Below are positions 45,104-57,488 of a stretch of DNA of 64,000 bases, one piece after another (position 1 is the first letter of the stretch; each line of letters starts with the position of its first letter). Source of the stretch: Schistosoma haematobium. Taxonomy: Eukaryota > Platyhelminthes > Trematoda > Strigeidida > Schistosomatidae. The stretch lies in the NCBI RefSeq assembly GCF_000699445.3, contig NC_067198.1:42029691-42093690 (forward strand), written 5' to 3'. Below the pieces are notes generated by a model, which was not told where the DNA came from, made no database searches, and saw only the letters and a list, made by a program, of their open reading frames with translations. A program made the translations under genes and the position numbers.

Positions 45104-47150
45104 GTTGGGGTTAGCGTCCCCATCCCGTAGAAAACTAACTCGCTAAAAAAACGCTTACCAGAAAAAAAATCCAAATCATTTGAACTCTGTCCTGGGAGTG
45201 AGAAGGTCTTCATTTAGAAGAGTTATGACGCCTCATGGAGAAAGCCCAGTTCCTTCGGAAGTCATGAGACCGATGTCCCTTCTAACAACCAGAGCAACAA
45301 TTTTTATAGGTATATGGAACGTTCGGAAAATGTGGAAGACCGGGAATACCAGACAAACAGCAACGGAAACGAGGAGATACAACTTGGAAGTACTCGGAAT
45401 CAGCGAAACTCATCGGATCCAAGCTGGACAACAAAGGCTAAATACGGGAGAGATGCTGTTATACTCCGGCCACAAAGAGAAAAATGCTCCACACACTCAA
45501 GGAGTTGCTCTAATGCTGTCCAAAGTAGCACGAAATGCGCTTGTAGGATGGAAATCTCACGGATCCAGAATCATCAAAGCATCACTCAAAACAAAGAAGG
45601 AGGGGATCACAATGAATATTATCCAATGTTATGCACCCACCAATGATAGCAACGACGACAGTAAAGATCAATTCTACGAGCGGCTGCAGTCAATCATAGA
45701 GAAATGCCCAAGAAAGGAACTCACCATTCTGATGGTAGATCTAAATGCCAAAGTCGGAATAGACAACACCGGATATGAAGATATCATGGGACGATATGGA
45801 TTGACTGGGAGAGAGAAACGAAAATGGGGAACGATTTGCAAATCTATGTGCATTCAACAAATTGGTCATAGGAGGCACAATATTTCCACACAAACCTATA
45901 CACAAAGCTACATGGATCTCACTGAACCACACCACAGAGAACCAAATAGATCATATTTGCATCAACAAAAAATTCTGAAGGACAATGAAAGATATGAGAA
46001 CCAGGAGAGGAGCTGAAATAGCTTCAGATCACCACCTAGTTGTGGCCAATTTAAAACTGAAGCTAAAGAAAAACTGGACAACTGGACAAACAGCACTACA
46101 AAGGTTCAATACAGCCTTCCTTCGAGATACTAACAAAATCAACGAATTCAAGATATCTCTCAACAACAGCTTCCAGGCCTTATAGGATCTACTGAAAGAA
46201 GAAGCTACTATGGAGGACAACGTGTCAAGAGGTTCTGGGTCTAAAGAAGCATCATCATAATGAATTGATCTCTATAGAAACTCTGGACAAGATCAAAGAA
46301 AGGAAGAACAAGAAGACAGCAATTAACAACAGCCGAACACGAGCAGAGAAAGTCCGAGCACAAGCTGAGTAAATTGAAGCCAACAAGCAAGTGAAGAGGA
46401 GCATTAGAGCCGACAGGAAGAAATACGTGGAAGAATTAGCAACGACGGCAGAAAAAGCTGCTAGAGAAGGAAATACGAAACAGCTCTACGATACAACGAA
46501 GAAACTAACTGGGAAATACAGTAAACCAGAGAGGCCGGTCAAAGACAAAGAAGGCAAGCCAATCACTGAAATTCAACAACAGCGAAACAGATGGGTAGAA
46601 TACTTCGAGGAACTCCTGAATAGGCCGGCTCCAATGGATCCACCGGACATCGAAGCAGCACACACAGATCTTCCTATAGATGTCAACCCACCAACGACCG
46701 AAGAAATCAGAATGGCCATCAGACAAATCATGAGCGGGAAAGCAGCAGGACCCGACAACATACCAGCTGAAGCACTGAAGTCAGACATCTAAGTACCTAC
46801 AAACATGCTTCACTTTCTATTTAGAAAGATTTGGGAGGAGGGACAAGTGCCGATGGAGACCTCGACCTCTGAGGGAAAACATGGAATACAATGGACAGCT
46901 CAGAACCAATTATATTATTTGGACTTCGCAGACGACCTAGCCCTCTTATCCTATACACACGAACAAATGCAGATAAAGACAACTAGTGTAGCAGCAGTCT
47001 CTGCATCAGTGGGCCTTGACATACACAAAGGAAAAACCAAGAATAACAACTGGAAAGGATCCCCTAGGACAGGGTTGGATGGAGAATGCTGGTGAGCGGT
47101 CTATGCTCCTCCACGAGAAGTAACAGGCGTAAGTTAGTAGTAAGTTAGTA
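45104..47150 (+). mobile_element. SR2-like LINE with internal deletions
   Basis: It starts inside the 5' module (GGGGTTAGCG at 45107) and ends with the usual CAGGCGTAAG tail. The endonuclease start is ATG 45225-45227; its frame shifts near 45805 and continues at 45985-46185. It keeps the catalytic QIDHI. The linker (46391-46792) is in one frame. Most of the RT is deleted: the sequence jumps from FRKIWEEGQVP to METSTSEGKHGIQW at about 46850, keeps DFADDLALLS, then jumps again near 47040 to the 3' end. The copy is non-autonomous, but it keeps the ancestral linker reading frame lost in the copies at 14191 and 26695. Confidence 0.8.
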
Positions 47151-47359
47151 ATATTTAATATGTAACGATTTCAAAAACTTACAAATAACGAGTGTATTTC
47201 CTTTTCATTATTAAGTGTATGAAATTATCGGTTCATGAATATTCTGAAAGAAGCCGTAACCAATCGAACCCGATTTGTGCCGGATATAAGTCAGCTATCC
47301 ACCTCAGGTAATACATGGAGAGTTGCACAAAATCATGGATTGATTGGAGTTAGTAATTA

Positions 47360-47560
47360 ATACCGTTGGATGTCGGCTCAATGGTCTAGGAGTTAAGCGT
47401 TCGTGTGTGAGATTGAAGGTTCCGAGTTTGATTCATATGCACGAGATTGTGGATGCACATTGTTGAAGAGTCCCATACTAGAATGGAACGATCGTTTAGT
47501 GCTTCCACGTTTTCAATGGTCGTCTATCTTAGATCGACTCCTGATTTCATACTAACAACT
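47360..47560 (+). repeat. F2 hammerhead SINE, degenerate
   Basis: The A-box region (CAATGGTCTAGGAGTTAAGCG) is recognisable. The ribozyme (ACATTGTTGAAGAGTCCC ... GGAACGATCGTTTAGTGC) has lost key bases. Confidence 0.6.
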
Positions 47561-47739
47561 AAACTTATTATTATTAGCTTTATTCAGTATTATATTTTTG
47601 GTACAATATAGAATTCGCAGCACAAAGTATTTCAGCTAGTTTTCGTTTCTTATTTCTTGATTGTTGGGGTGATCCAGAAAATTTCTCGTCAAAGACCAGA
47701 AAGGCTCAGGAAACACTAAGAAGCATTTTATCCAATCAG

Positions 47740-47910
47740 CGTTCACTAGAATTCTAGCCAAAAACATCAAGAAAGTAAAAAGTCACATGTAGAGCTTCTG
47801 ATTGGCTGATTACTATACTGCTACTATTTTTTCGGGAAACCCAAGGACATCTAAAATACTATAAAAACCCTATATAAACTGCTTCTCACATTTTTTGCGT
47901 CTTTCTTATC
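47740..47910 (+). promoter_or_regulatory. Promoter-like block (CCAAT and TATA)
   Basis: CCAATCAGCG at about 47739-47748, GATTGGCTGATTA at about 47800-47812, and TATAAAAACCCTATATAAAC at about 47861-47880 are spaced like a pol II promoter. No frame follows. It may be an LTR or a promoter of an unseen exon. Speculative. Confidence 0.3.
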
Positions 47911-48249
47911 GTGTTGAGGTTGCTGTGTAGTTCTAGCTTGGGGATTACGAGAATACCTTAGGAACCGACTGTAGTGTTCAATTATCAAGACTTATCATTG
48001 ATCGATATTGACGATAAATGTAGAGCGATCGCCAGTTTAATATTAGCATTTCAGAAATAGACATATGAATAATGTTCGTTCTTTCCAATCCATATTGCCA
48101 GCAATCACGATATCTCCGATTGTACATTTTTGTAACTTGTACCAAGAAAGGTCATAAACTTTTCACAAACGCACGTGAACAAATTATGAGATTAATTGAC
48201 ATAATAATCTGCTAAAACAAAAAAGGAAACAGATAACTTGTTGAAATAT

Positions 48250-48455
48250 CTAGATGGTAGGAACAGGTAACCCAGATATTCAACCAGGCCGCCGAATGTA
48301 CGTTGTACTATTTTGCACTTATCAGTGAAGTTTACCTGTAATCATGCTTGAAGTGGTGTATTCTGATGTATTAAAACTCGTGTTACCCAGTTCTAACGCC
48401 TGTAGTGTTAGCGTTGAGTTATTCGGGTCACGATTGACTGATCATTAAACCACTT
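48250..48455 (-). repeat. F3 hammerhead-type SINE, degenerate
   Basis: In minus orientation it follows the F3 order, with a very weak tRNA-like part and a broken core near 48310-48345. Confidence 0.4.
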
Positions 48456-48592
48456 GCCATCTTGCAACTTAATTGATAGAATTCAGTGAGCATTTAAGGA
48501 CTGAACAAACATGATATAGGGTTTTTTACTCAACGGTCAATCAACTGTAGATACTTGAGACGAGCGACTCGTTACATAGCAGAAAATACACA

Positions 48593-48900
48593 TGTAGTGA
48601 ACAAGAACACGAGTTGGGACAATCGAATATACTTGAGCACAGAATTACAGAACATTTCACTAAAATCTGAGAACCAGATAGTAAATAGTTAGTTTGCAAA
48701 ATATCAATCCACAGTCTAAAATATGACTGCTTCTTTTGCAAATATCAGTCCATTGTCTCAGATTTCATTATTCATACATTCCCATACCAATCGCGTTCCG
48801 TTTCCGTTCTTTTCTTATCGATCATCTACTGAAATACATTCTATGCCTGATCACCGTTATATACTACATATATGGATATAAGTAATCCACACCACACACA
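48593..48900. mobile_element. Solo LTR-like repeat, family B (inverse)
   Basis: It starts TGTAGTGAACAAGAACACG and ends near CCACACCACACACA. An internal part (about 48660-48760) appears partly duplicated (two CAAATATCA-type blocks). Confidence 0.5.
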
Positions 48901-49246
48901 TATTAGAATTTCCTTAGATAAGTAAATTACATTTACCGTACTTTCTAATGTTATCTGTTTAATTATCTGTTGATTTACTTATTCAGTTTCTTATCAATGC
49001 ATAGTACAATCGTCTAGTGCTATATTATCTGCTTAAACATTTCAATCCATTAAAACATTGAACTTAGGTTTTGTTTTGATGTACACCTTCTTGATAGTAT
49101 AAAGGTATAGTTCTATACAAGGCAGAACTCTTCTTCTTGACTAAATTATCTTTCTAAATTACAAATAATCATTCTGATTAGAAAAAAATGATTATTTAAT
49201 CAATTAACTGATGAGTATACAATTGTTGAATGAATTGTTGAATAGC
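48901..49246. other. Stretch with no gene recognised
   Basis: AT-rich sequence; nothing supported. Confidence 0.3.
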
Positions 49247-49745
49247 GTGTTACTCCTCGTGAAGGAGCATAGGCCGCTCACCAGCATTCTCCATCCAACC
49301 CTGTCCTGCCCGATCCTTTCCAGCTCCTTCCAGTTGTTATTCATCTTTTTCATATCTGCTTCTATTTCCCAACATAATGTGTCTTTGGCCTTCCTCGTTT
49401 CCGCTTCCCTTCAGGATTCTAAGTTAGGGCTTACCTCATGATGCAGTTTGATTATTTGCGTAATGTATGTCCTATCCATTTCCATCGTCTTTTCCTAATT
49501 TCATCTTCAGTTGGAAGCTGGTCTGTTCTCTCACACAAAAGGCTGTTGCTGATGGTATCCGGTCAATGGATGTTGGGTATCTTGCACAGACAGCTATTTA
49601 CAAATACCTGTACCTTTTTGGTGATGGTTGTAGTAGTTCTCCAAGTTTCAGCTCCGTACAGTAGAACTACCTTGACGTTCGTATTGAAAATTCTCACTTT
49701 GATATTGGTTGAAAATTGTTTTGAGTTCCATATGTTCTACAAACG
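49247..49745 (-). pseudogene. SR2-like LINE 3' end fragment
   Basis: The minus strand carries the RT C-terminal region and 3' terminus with frameshifts. Frames on the plus strand are antisense shadows. Confidence 0.75.
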
Positions 49746-50017
49746 AATATACAAAGTGAAATTATTTAACCATTAATTTGTAACGATTATTCAATGAAAA
49801 ATAACCTCTAATTATACTAATGATAAATGTAAAAACTTTTACATGTTCATTCCGAGTGTACTTATAAACTGTTCATAAATACCATTTTATATGAACTTGT
49901 TGTATCTACATTGAAATTGTTGAATAAATTTACCTACTAATTACTGTATTATTAAAGGTAATCAACTATATTTGAGCACTCATTGATCACTAATTTGTAA
50001 CAAACACTTAACTGAAA

Positions 50018-51107
<1,090 letters not shown>

Positions 51108-51168
51108 CACGCATCTGTCTGTCTACCTACCTATCAGTTTCCAGTCCCTAAAATTATTCGAGTGGTAA

Positions 51169-51332
51169 TGTAGTGTGTGCTACTTTATTGACATAAGTAG
51201 TATATGACGTTAGTCGTGAACAGAATGTCTGGCAGCAGAGAGACAAGAGGATCGAACGGTAAAGAATGAAAACAGGATGCAATTTTGTGTTAAACACCTT
51301 CGATTGTCCCCAACGGTGTTCTTGTTCACTAC
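51169..51332. mobile_element. Solo LTR-like repeat, family B, internally deleted
   Basis: It starts TGTAGTGTGTGCTACTT and ends TTCACTACG. GTAA on both sides suggests a 4-bp target duplication. The middle part of the repeat is missing. Confidence 0.55.
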
Positions 51333-51964
51333 GGTAACACAAAACATCTATTATGTCTTTAATATTAAATCACTGGAGCTAACTGACAAGAAGTTTGGTA
51401 CTAGATTTCTTGGTTATTGTCGTTAGTCTTCAAAGGGTATCCATGATCCTAACTCGAATCTTCATCAGTCGGCATTATGAGCAGTAACTGTAGATACATC
51501 TTGATCAATACATTCAAATAGCATAATATTTAGACAGTAAGCTTATTCCTGGCGTTCTCCCCCTTACTCAACATCCGTAATTAAATAAATAAGTTAATAA
51601 ATAGCTAACTGAAAAGATAACATCAGATTACATGATAAACTCTATAAACGTTTTTAGAGAAACAATTATTTGTCTCGTACATTCTGTTTGGGTGTCAGCA
51701 TTTATTTGGGCGTTTATTTAAACTGATAAACAAGATTGAATAAATTATGCCATTATGAATACTAATAATAATAGTAACAGTAATAGAAAATTTAATTTAA
51801 TAACAGAATAATAAAAGTTCTCATCGTGCAATTGTGTTTGTAACTAGCTCATCATGGTTTACTCTTATACACAAAAGTAATTATGCAATCAATTCCATTA
51901 ATATACTTATCCCATGAATTGTGACTGACCTAATATTCCTCATATATTCATATAAATATATTAC
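51333..51964. other. Stretch with no gene recognised
   Basis: AT-rich sequence; nothing supported. Confidence 0.3.
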
Positions 51965-52790
51965 TTGCTTACTTACGCCTGTTGCTGACAATGGAGCATA
52001 GGCTGCCGACCAGTCCTCAGCCTCCCTTTTTAGTTCTATTCAAGTGTTGTTCATTCTTCTCATGTTTGTCTCCATTTCTGGGCATAATATGTTCTTTCGT
52101 CTCCCTCTCCTTCTTTCACCTTAAGGATTCCATATAAGGGCTTGCATTGTGATGCATTTCGGCGCTTTCCTTAATGTGTGTTTTATACACTTCCAGCGTT
52201 TCTTCCACATTTCTTCCTACACTTCAATCTGGTTTGTTCTCACCCACAGTACTTTGTCACTGTCTGATAGGGTTTGGCTAACGAATTCGAAGTATCTTGA
52301 GCAGACGACTGTTAATAAACACTTGTATCTTCTGGATGATGGATTTCGTAGTTCTCCAAGTTTCCGTATAATACAGTAGGACTGTGTTGACATTTGTATT
52401 GAAAATTCTGACTTTGGTGTTGTTTGACAGATAGTTGTTTTGATTTCCATATGTTCTTCAATTATAGAGATGCTACTCTTGCTTTGCCGATCCGCACATT
52501 CACATCTGCATCAGATCCATCTTGCACATCAATGATACTGTTCAGATATATAAAGGATTTTGCATCGTCCAAAGCTTCTGTGTAATGTGTGATTTGATTG
52601 TTGCATGCTGTGTTGTAACAGAGAATCTTTCATTTCCCTTTGTGTATTTTGAGACCTACTGCTGCCGCTACACTGTTCGTCTAGATCGTCCAACGGCGTC
52701 CTAATTGTTCACTGTATCCCATGCTACCCCTCAGATGTTTACGTCTTCATGATCCAGTCGATCACCAGGAGAAAGAGAAAGGGTGAGGGT
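51965..52790 (-). pseudogene. SR2-like LINE 3' half fragment
   Basis: The minus strand covers the end of the RT domain, the C-terminal region and the 3' terminus. Many frameshifts; no intact frame. Confidence 0.75.
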
Positions 52791-53029
52791 TTAATAAGGT
52801 AAAGTTTAATGAAAATCTATTTGAAAAGAAATCTTACTTGCTTAAATATGTGTTTTTTTCAAGTCAGAAAATGTTTTCAAAAGAAATGGCTCGGTTATTT
52901 TCACTTAATTAACTGTATTTAGTGTATTTATTGACAAATATACGATCATTACTTTTGGGGATTCATGGAGTTTGTAATATTTTCAAAATTGAGTTCACGA
53001 TTTACTCTAAGCTGGACTACTTTTGAAGA

Positions 53030-53205
53030 CTTGGAAGCACCAGACGGCCGTTCCATTCTGGTATGAATCTCCTCACTAGTGGACATCCACGTTCACGTGC
53101 ACGGGACTCGCACCCAGGACCTTCGGTCTCACGAGCGAACGCTTAGCTTCTAGATATACAACGGTGTTAATGTCTAAATTCGGTCGATCCATGATCTTGT
53201 GCAAC
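53030..53205 (-). repeat. F2 hammerhead SINE, 5' truncated
   Basis: The minus strand has a tRNA-like part and a degraded ribozyme (GGAACGGCCGTCTGGTGC). Confidence 0.55.
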
Positions 53206-53209
53206 ATTG

Positions 53210-53348
53210 AGGTCTATAGGACAAGCTGTAAACCGCATGCGGAGAAATTCGAACACTTCACTTCTACCTGAAGTTTGTGCTGATAATGTCGTTCAGCAGA
53301 ACGATGAAAACCTTACGACCAAACCATCCAGCCCAGAGAAAAAAATTA
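53210..53348 (+). repeat. PLE-C terminal module (partial)
   Basis: It matches the right arm of 918-1382. It abuts the left 105-bp repeat of PLE-A. Confidence 0.55.
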
Positions 53349-53453
53349 CATACACATAGTTCCCTTTATCATTTTGAAAAGAGCAAGAACAAAGATTCTA
53401 GCAGAATAGCATGAATTCATTTTATTTCGTAGGTTCTCGTCAGCTGCTTACAA
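53349..53453 (-). repeat. PLE-A direct repeat (3' side)
   Basis: Identical over 105 bp to 56140-56244. It carries the same hammerhead-like fold (53400-53449). Confidence 0.85.
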
Positions 53454-53766
53454 CCTGTGATATTTAAAAATCATAATTACATAATGGGTTTAAATTGCTA
53501 ACTGAATATTGTAAATATATACCTAATGTGAAAGAATATTCTACAACATTAATTGTGACAACAGTTCAAAAGTGGGTTAGAAACAATCGATTACATAATG
53601 AATAACATTGAAGGAATGTAGTGAGTAGAGTTCAGTTGAAAGATTATTAATTTGAAAGACGGTTGAAAAAATAAAATAGAGTCAATGATGTAATAAATGC
53701 AAAAGAGAAAAATAAATAAATAAATAAAATAAAATGAAATTTTATGGTGTAGTGAAGGAATATTTG

Positions 53767-56211
53767 TCACCAGGGCAAGGAAAGATTAACCACCGTCTCC
53801 TTTTGAATACATAGGTCAGGTTTTTGACGCCTGATGGCAATGGCTTCAGCAAACTTCAGAAGACTGGAGTTTGGCTGCTTACTAATCACCCTAAAGGATT
53901 GTAAGGTATCTACCTGATGTCCTGTATCAAGGAGATGTTTGGTGATTGCACTGTTCAGAGTCTTCCTTTCCCTTGTTCTAAGACTTTTTGGAACATGTTC
54001 AAAGAATCTAAGATATGCTCTCCTTTCAGTTCGGCCGATGTAGCTGCTTTGGCAGGTACACGTAAATTTATAAATACAGTTGGCGGTAACCTGAAAGGGT
54101 TGCTTGTCGATCTTTGATTGAGTTATTGAACATGTTGTTTTATAGAGAATTAAAAGTTTAGCAGCCGGATAAGTTCTGGTTATCGCTGTATTCAGTCTCT
54201 TGTTGATAATTTGTGCGACATAATCACCTTTAAAGTTAAGATTTATATATACTGGTTTTTTATTGACCATAGTTATTTCCGTCTTCTTTTCTTTGGGCCT
54301 TTTATATTTGTCAATAAACTTTTGTGGATAAAAGTTTTCTTTTAGACATTTTTCTACGTTCATTAATTCTTCTTCTAGTTTGTCGGTGGTACATATCTTT
54401 TCTGCCCTGTAAAATAGTGTTTTAACCAACGCCTTCTTGTAACTAATTGGACAAAAACTATTGAAATTTAGGTAGAGGCCATTCCAATTACTTTTTCTAT
54501 AAATTGAGCGTTGAACTGTCCCGTCTCTCCTGCGTTTTATGGCAACATCAAGAAAGTGGAACATGTCGTTCTGTTCGTGCTCCATAGTAAAATGTATGTT
54601 AGTATGAGCGTTATTGAAGAGTTTGAGCAGGCGGATTGCATGTTGTTTATTATTACAGATAATAAATGTATCGTCCACATATCTGGAGTATTCGGTTGTT
54701 TCATTAATTGCCTGTTTAAGTATCGTGTTTTCAAGATACCCCATAAAAATATCTGCCATAATTGGACCGAGTGGACTACCCATTGCTACGCCATCGACTT
54801 GGCGATATATGGTGTTGTTAAATTGGAACTGAACATCCGTTGTACATATTAGTAGTAGTTTTTTGAATTCTGGGGCTGGTAAAGGTAGGAGATCATCATT
54901 CTTACAAATTATATCAATAGTTTCAAAGAGTGGTATATTGGTGAACAAGGATGTTACATCAAAAGAGACCATGAACTTGTCGTTAACATTCGTATGATTT
55001 AGTCTATCAGCAAACTGGAATGAATCTCTTAACGTATATGTTGCTAATCTACGACGAACAGGTTCTAGTTTTTCTGCTAACCAGCGTGCGACTTTATGAT
55101 ATGGTGAGTTAATCATTGATAGGATAGGTCTAAGAGGAACGTCATGTTTGTGAACTTTTGGTAAACCATACATATGAGGTAGACTTGAACCACGTGGTTT
55201 TAGATCGTTGTAAGTAGAATTATCAATCATTTTCTTTTTTAGGAGTTCTCTAAGCATGCTTGTGATTCGTTTTTCTGTTGAATCAGTCAAATCTTTCTGG
55301 GATTTATCTACTTTGAACCTCAGTTGGTCGTCGAGGATTGACTTCATCTTAGTGACATAATCAGCTGTATTCATTAGGACAACACCTGAACCTTTATCCG
55401 GTTGTAAAACCATCACCTCATTATTTCGTTTGATGTTTCTGAGGGCTATTAGATGTTCTTTGGATAGAATATTCGACTTTGGTGTTGATGACACGAAGTA
55501 TTGGTTGGCAATATCAACTAACTTTGATTTGAACCATCCTTTCTTTTCCTCATTCATTGGCTGCAAATCTTTTAACTGGTCAAACAGATTTTCGAATTGA
55601 GCTTCTGTATCAATCCTGTCAGTATTTGGTTTCGGTATATGAAATTTGAGTCCCAGTGATAAGGCTTCTGTTTCTATACTATTAAGCTTCGTATTTGATA
55701 AGTTATAGATAAACTTCGAAGGGTTTTCCGGAAACCCTAAACATAGTTGTTCTCTTATCAGAGTTTTCGATAGAGATTTATGGAAATCCTTGCAAACCTT
55801 GATTTGAAGATTACGAATAAAGTTCATGAATTTTATTCGACATACGATGTTTAGATTATTAACGGCTTTACCAAAAGCACCGGCCTCAGTTCTTAGTCGT
55901 GTAATGAGTAATTTTGTCGATTCAATATGAGATTTGGTAATACGTCTTAGGTTTTTAAGCGATGGTGGAAGTTTACATGAACGTAAGGATTTTACAAACT
56001 GACGTGGGAAACAGCCTGACGTGAGACATTCACCATAAAACTTGACCCTTGTCACTTCTCTTGATATTCTGCAACGTACTGTCACAAGGTGATTCAGTGA
56101 CTTAAATAACTGTTCAGGGAGGCGTTTTTTGAGAAATTTCATACACATAGTTCCCTTTATCATTTTGAAAAGAGCAAGAACAAAGATTCTAGCAGAATAG
56201 CATGAATTCAT
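53767..56211 (-). CDS. PLE-A polyprotein: RT plus GIY-YIG endonuclease
   Basis: 814 codons without a stop. RT motifs: PHMYGLPKVHK (346-355), LRPILSM (360-366), SFDVTSLFTNIP with Asp418 (motif A), QVDGVAMGSPLGP (471-483, motif B) and YVDD (511-514, motif C), then FLDVAI (553-558). The C-terminal nuclease (about 710-790) shows CIYKFTCTCQSSYIG with Cys712, Cys718 and Cys720, followed by Arg730, His739 and KHLLDTGH, as in canonical PLE GIY-YIG domains. The enzyme copies element RNA at a nicked target. The first ATG lies inside the terminal repeat. Met17 or Met24 (MKFLKKRLPEQ) may be the functional start, because the first codons overlap the ribozyme-like stem. All catalytic residues that I can check are present. 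Confidence 0.88.
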   Translation of the reverse strand: MNSCYSARIFVLALFKMIKGTMCMKFLKKRLPEQLFKSLNHLVTVRCRISREVTRVKFYGECLTSGCFPRQFVKSLRSCKLPPSLKNLRRITKSHIESTKLLITRLRTEAGAFGKAVNNLNIVCRIKFMNFIRNLQIKVCKDFHKSLSKTLIREQLCLGFPENPSKFIYNLSNTKLNSIETEALSLGLKFHIPKPNTDRIDTEAQFENLFDQLKDLQPMNEEKKGWFKSKLVDIANQYFVSSTPKSNILSKEHLIALRNIKRNNEVMVLQPDKGSGVVLMNTADYVTKMKSILDDQLRFKVDKSQKDLTDSTEKRITSMLRELLKKKMIDNSTYNDLKPRGSSLPHMYGLPKVHKHDVPLRPILSMINSPYHKVARWLAEKLEPVRRRLATYTLRDSFQFADRLNHTNVNDKFMVSFDVTSLFTNIPLFETIDIICKNDDLLPLPAPEFKKLLLICTTDVQFQFNNTIYRQVDGVAMGSPLGPIMADIFMGYLENTILKQAINETTEYSRYVDDTFIICNNKQHAIRLLKLFNNAHTNIHFTMEHEQNDMFHFLDVAIKRRRDGTVQRSIYRKSNWNGLYLNFNSFCPISYKKALVKTLFYRAEKICTTDKLEEELMNVEKCLKENFYPQKFIDKYKRPKEKKTEITMVNKKPVYINLNFKGDYVAQIINKRLNTAITRTYPAAKLLILYKTTCSITQSKIDKQPFQVTANCIYKFTCTCQSSYIGRTERRAYLRFFEHVPKSLRTRERKTLNSAITKHLLDTGHQVDTLQSFRVISKQPNSSLLKFAEAIAIRRQKPDLCIQKETVVNLSLPW

Positions 56212-56244
56212 TTTATTTCGTAGGTTCTCGTCAGCTGCTTACAA
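56140..56244 (-). repeat. PLE-A direct repeat (5' side)
   Basis: Identical over 105 bp to 53349-53453. It includes the first 24 codons of the PLE frame. Confidence 0.85.
56191..56240 (-). ncRNA. Hammerhead-like ribozyme candidate in PLE-A repeat
   Basis: Minus strand: stem I AGCAG/CTGCT, core CTGACGA, a weak stem II (GAACCTAC), GAA, and stem III starting ATA and closing TAT with an inner ATGAATTCAT palindrome, then T before the predicted cleavage. Hammerheads in PLE terminal repeats are known in other animals. Stem II here is poor, so activity is uncertain. Confidence 0.45.
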
Positions 56245-56429
56245 AATTACATCAAAATCATCAGGTAAATTTATAGCATAAAGTTTAAATCATTAACTTC
56301 ATAATTATTTGAAGTTTCTTATTTGGAAATTAATTTTAAAAATTATGAACAATTGTTTAAAACAATATACACATTTAAAACGTTTGTATATATTGTACTA
56401 CTAACAGTTTTATAAGTACACACGAACTG

Positions 56430-56870
56430 TCGTCTAAATTTAATTGAATAGTTTCACAGTATTTGAGACATTAAAGAAGAAGAATGTATTTGTAAAATTT
56501 CAGCGAAAGAATTTGAAGTAAATCCAACGTTTCGCCTGGCAATCTGGTCCAAGCTTTTTCAAGGAAAATATAATCAAACAACAAAATTATCGAATATAAA
56601 TAGGTACATGGTTCTCTGGTTTACTGTATACTGAATACGTCATTCAATCAACGTTAACATTGTTAACATCGATTGGATGACCTATTCAGTATACAATGAA
56701 CCAGAGAACCATGTACCCCTATTTATATTCGATAATTGTGATGTTTGATTATATTTCCTTGAAAATACTTGGACCAGATTTCCAGGTAAAACGTTGAATT
56801 TACTTCAAATCCATTCACTGAGATTTCCACCAATACATTCTTCCTCTTTAAATTTTATAAGTAGTCTAAT
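56430..56870. repeat. Palindrome of PLE-C 3' ends
   Basis: Two arms of roughly 190 bp (about 56480-56665 and 56665-56860) are reverse complements at about 88% by eye, with a centre at GTTAACATTGTTAAC and nearly no spacer. Each arm matches the PLE-C 3' region at 33590-33780. The left arm begins with an eroded PLE-C C-terminus. Confidence 0.75.
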
Positions 56871-57154
56871 TAATCCAAAGAATAGTAAATCCATTACCTT
56901 GAATAAATGCTAAAATAAATATCTATATAATTCAGTCTGATTTGTATGAAATAAGAATCTCATTATCCATATAGTCAGTTACTTCATACATAGAAACTAG
57001 AAACTAATTTGACTGAAAATTTCACAGATTCTTATTTCTATTAATTAAAAATGATGAAAATAATTCTGAATAACACAGTCAGGAGAGAAAGATTATCAGG
57101 ACTATGTGACATATTAGCGTCATATATGTATGGAACAGTTTGGTTATACATACA
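56871..57154. other. Stretch with no gene recognised
   Basis: AT-rich sequence; nothing supported. Confidence 0.3.
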
Positions 57155-57488
57155 TTTTCAATAGTCGAAATCATGAGTCAATTGAAGTTAGACTACCATG
57201 GAAAACCTGGAAACACTGAATGACCATTTCGTCCTACTGTGGGACTCCTCAGCGGTGCGAATCCACGATCCCGCCCTCAAAACTCGGACCCAGGACCTAT
57301 CAGCCTCGCGCGTGAACGCTTAACCTCTAGACCATTGAGCCGACATCGAACGGTGTCAATGTCTAACTTCAACAAGTCCACGAAATTGAGCGACACATCC
57401 AGCACTGTCTTGAGTGAGTTACTATCTTACAATAAACCTGGTTGAACTCCACTGGTCACTGTTTCTCGCTAGAACTCCAGGTGAATAT
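57155..57488 (-). repeat. F2 hammerhead SINE, near full length
   Basis: Minus strand. A-box region (CAATGGTCTAGAGGTTAAGCG), B box (GGGTCCGAGTT) and ribozyme (57211-57257) with CTGAGGA and stem II GTCC/GGAC. The cleavage side is GAAATGGTCATTCAGTG, which damages stem III. Confidence 0.75.

Larger units (their letters stand above)
53349..56244 (-). mobile_element. Intact-looking Penelope-like element (PLE-A)
   Basis: It consists of a 105-bp repeat (56140-56244), the coding region (53767-56211), a 3' UTR of about 310 bp and a second copy of the repeat (53349-53453). The two repeats are identical in direct orientation, as expected for the pseudo-LTRs of PLEs. The full frame and identical repeats suggest recent activity. 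A shorter relative of the repeat lies at 61577-61640, and a C-terminal remnant at 43986-44330. Confidence 0.8.

Noticed and set aside
54511..54852. 113-codon plus-strand frame
   Set aside because: It lies antisense within the PLE-A coding region and shows no homology of its own.
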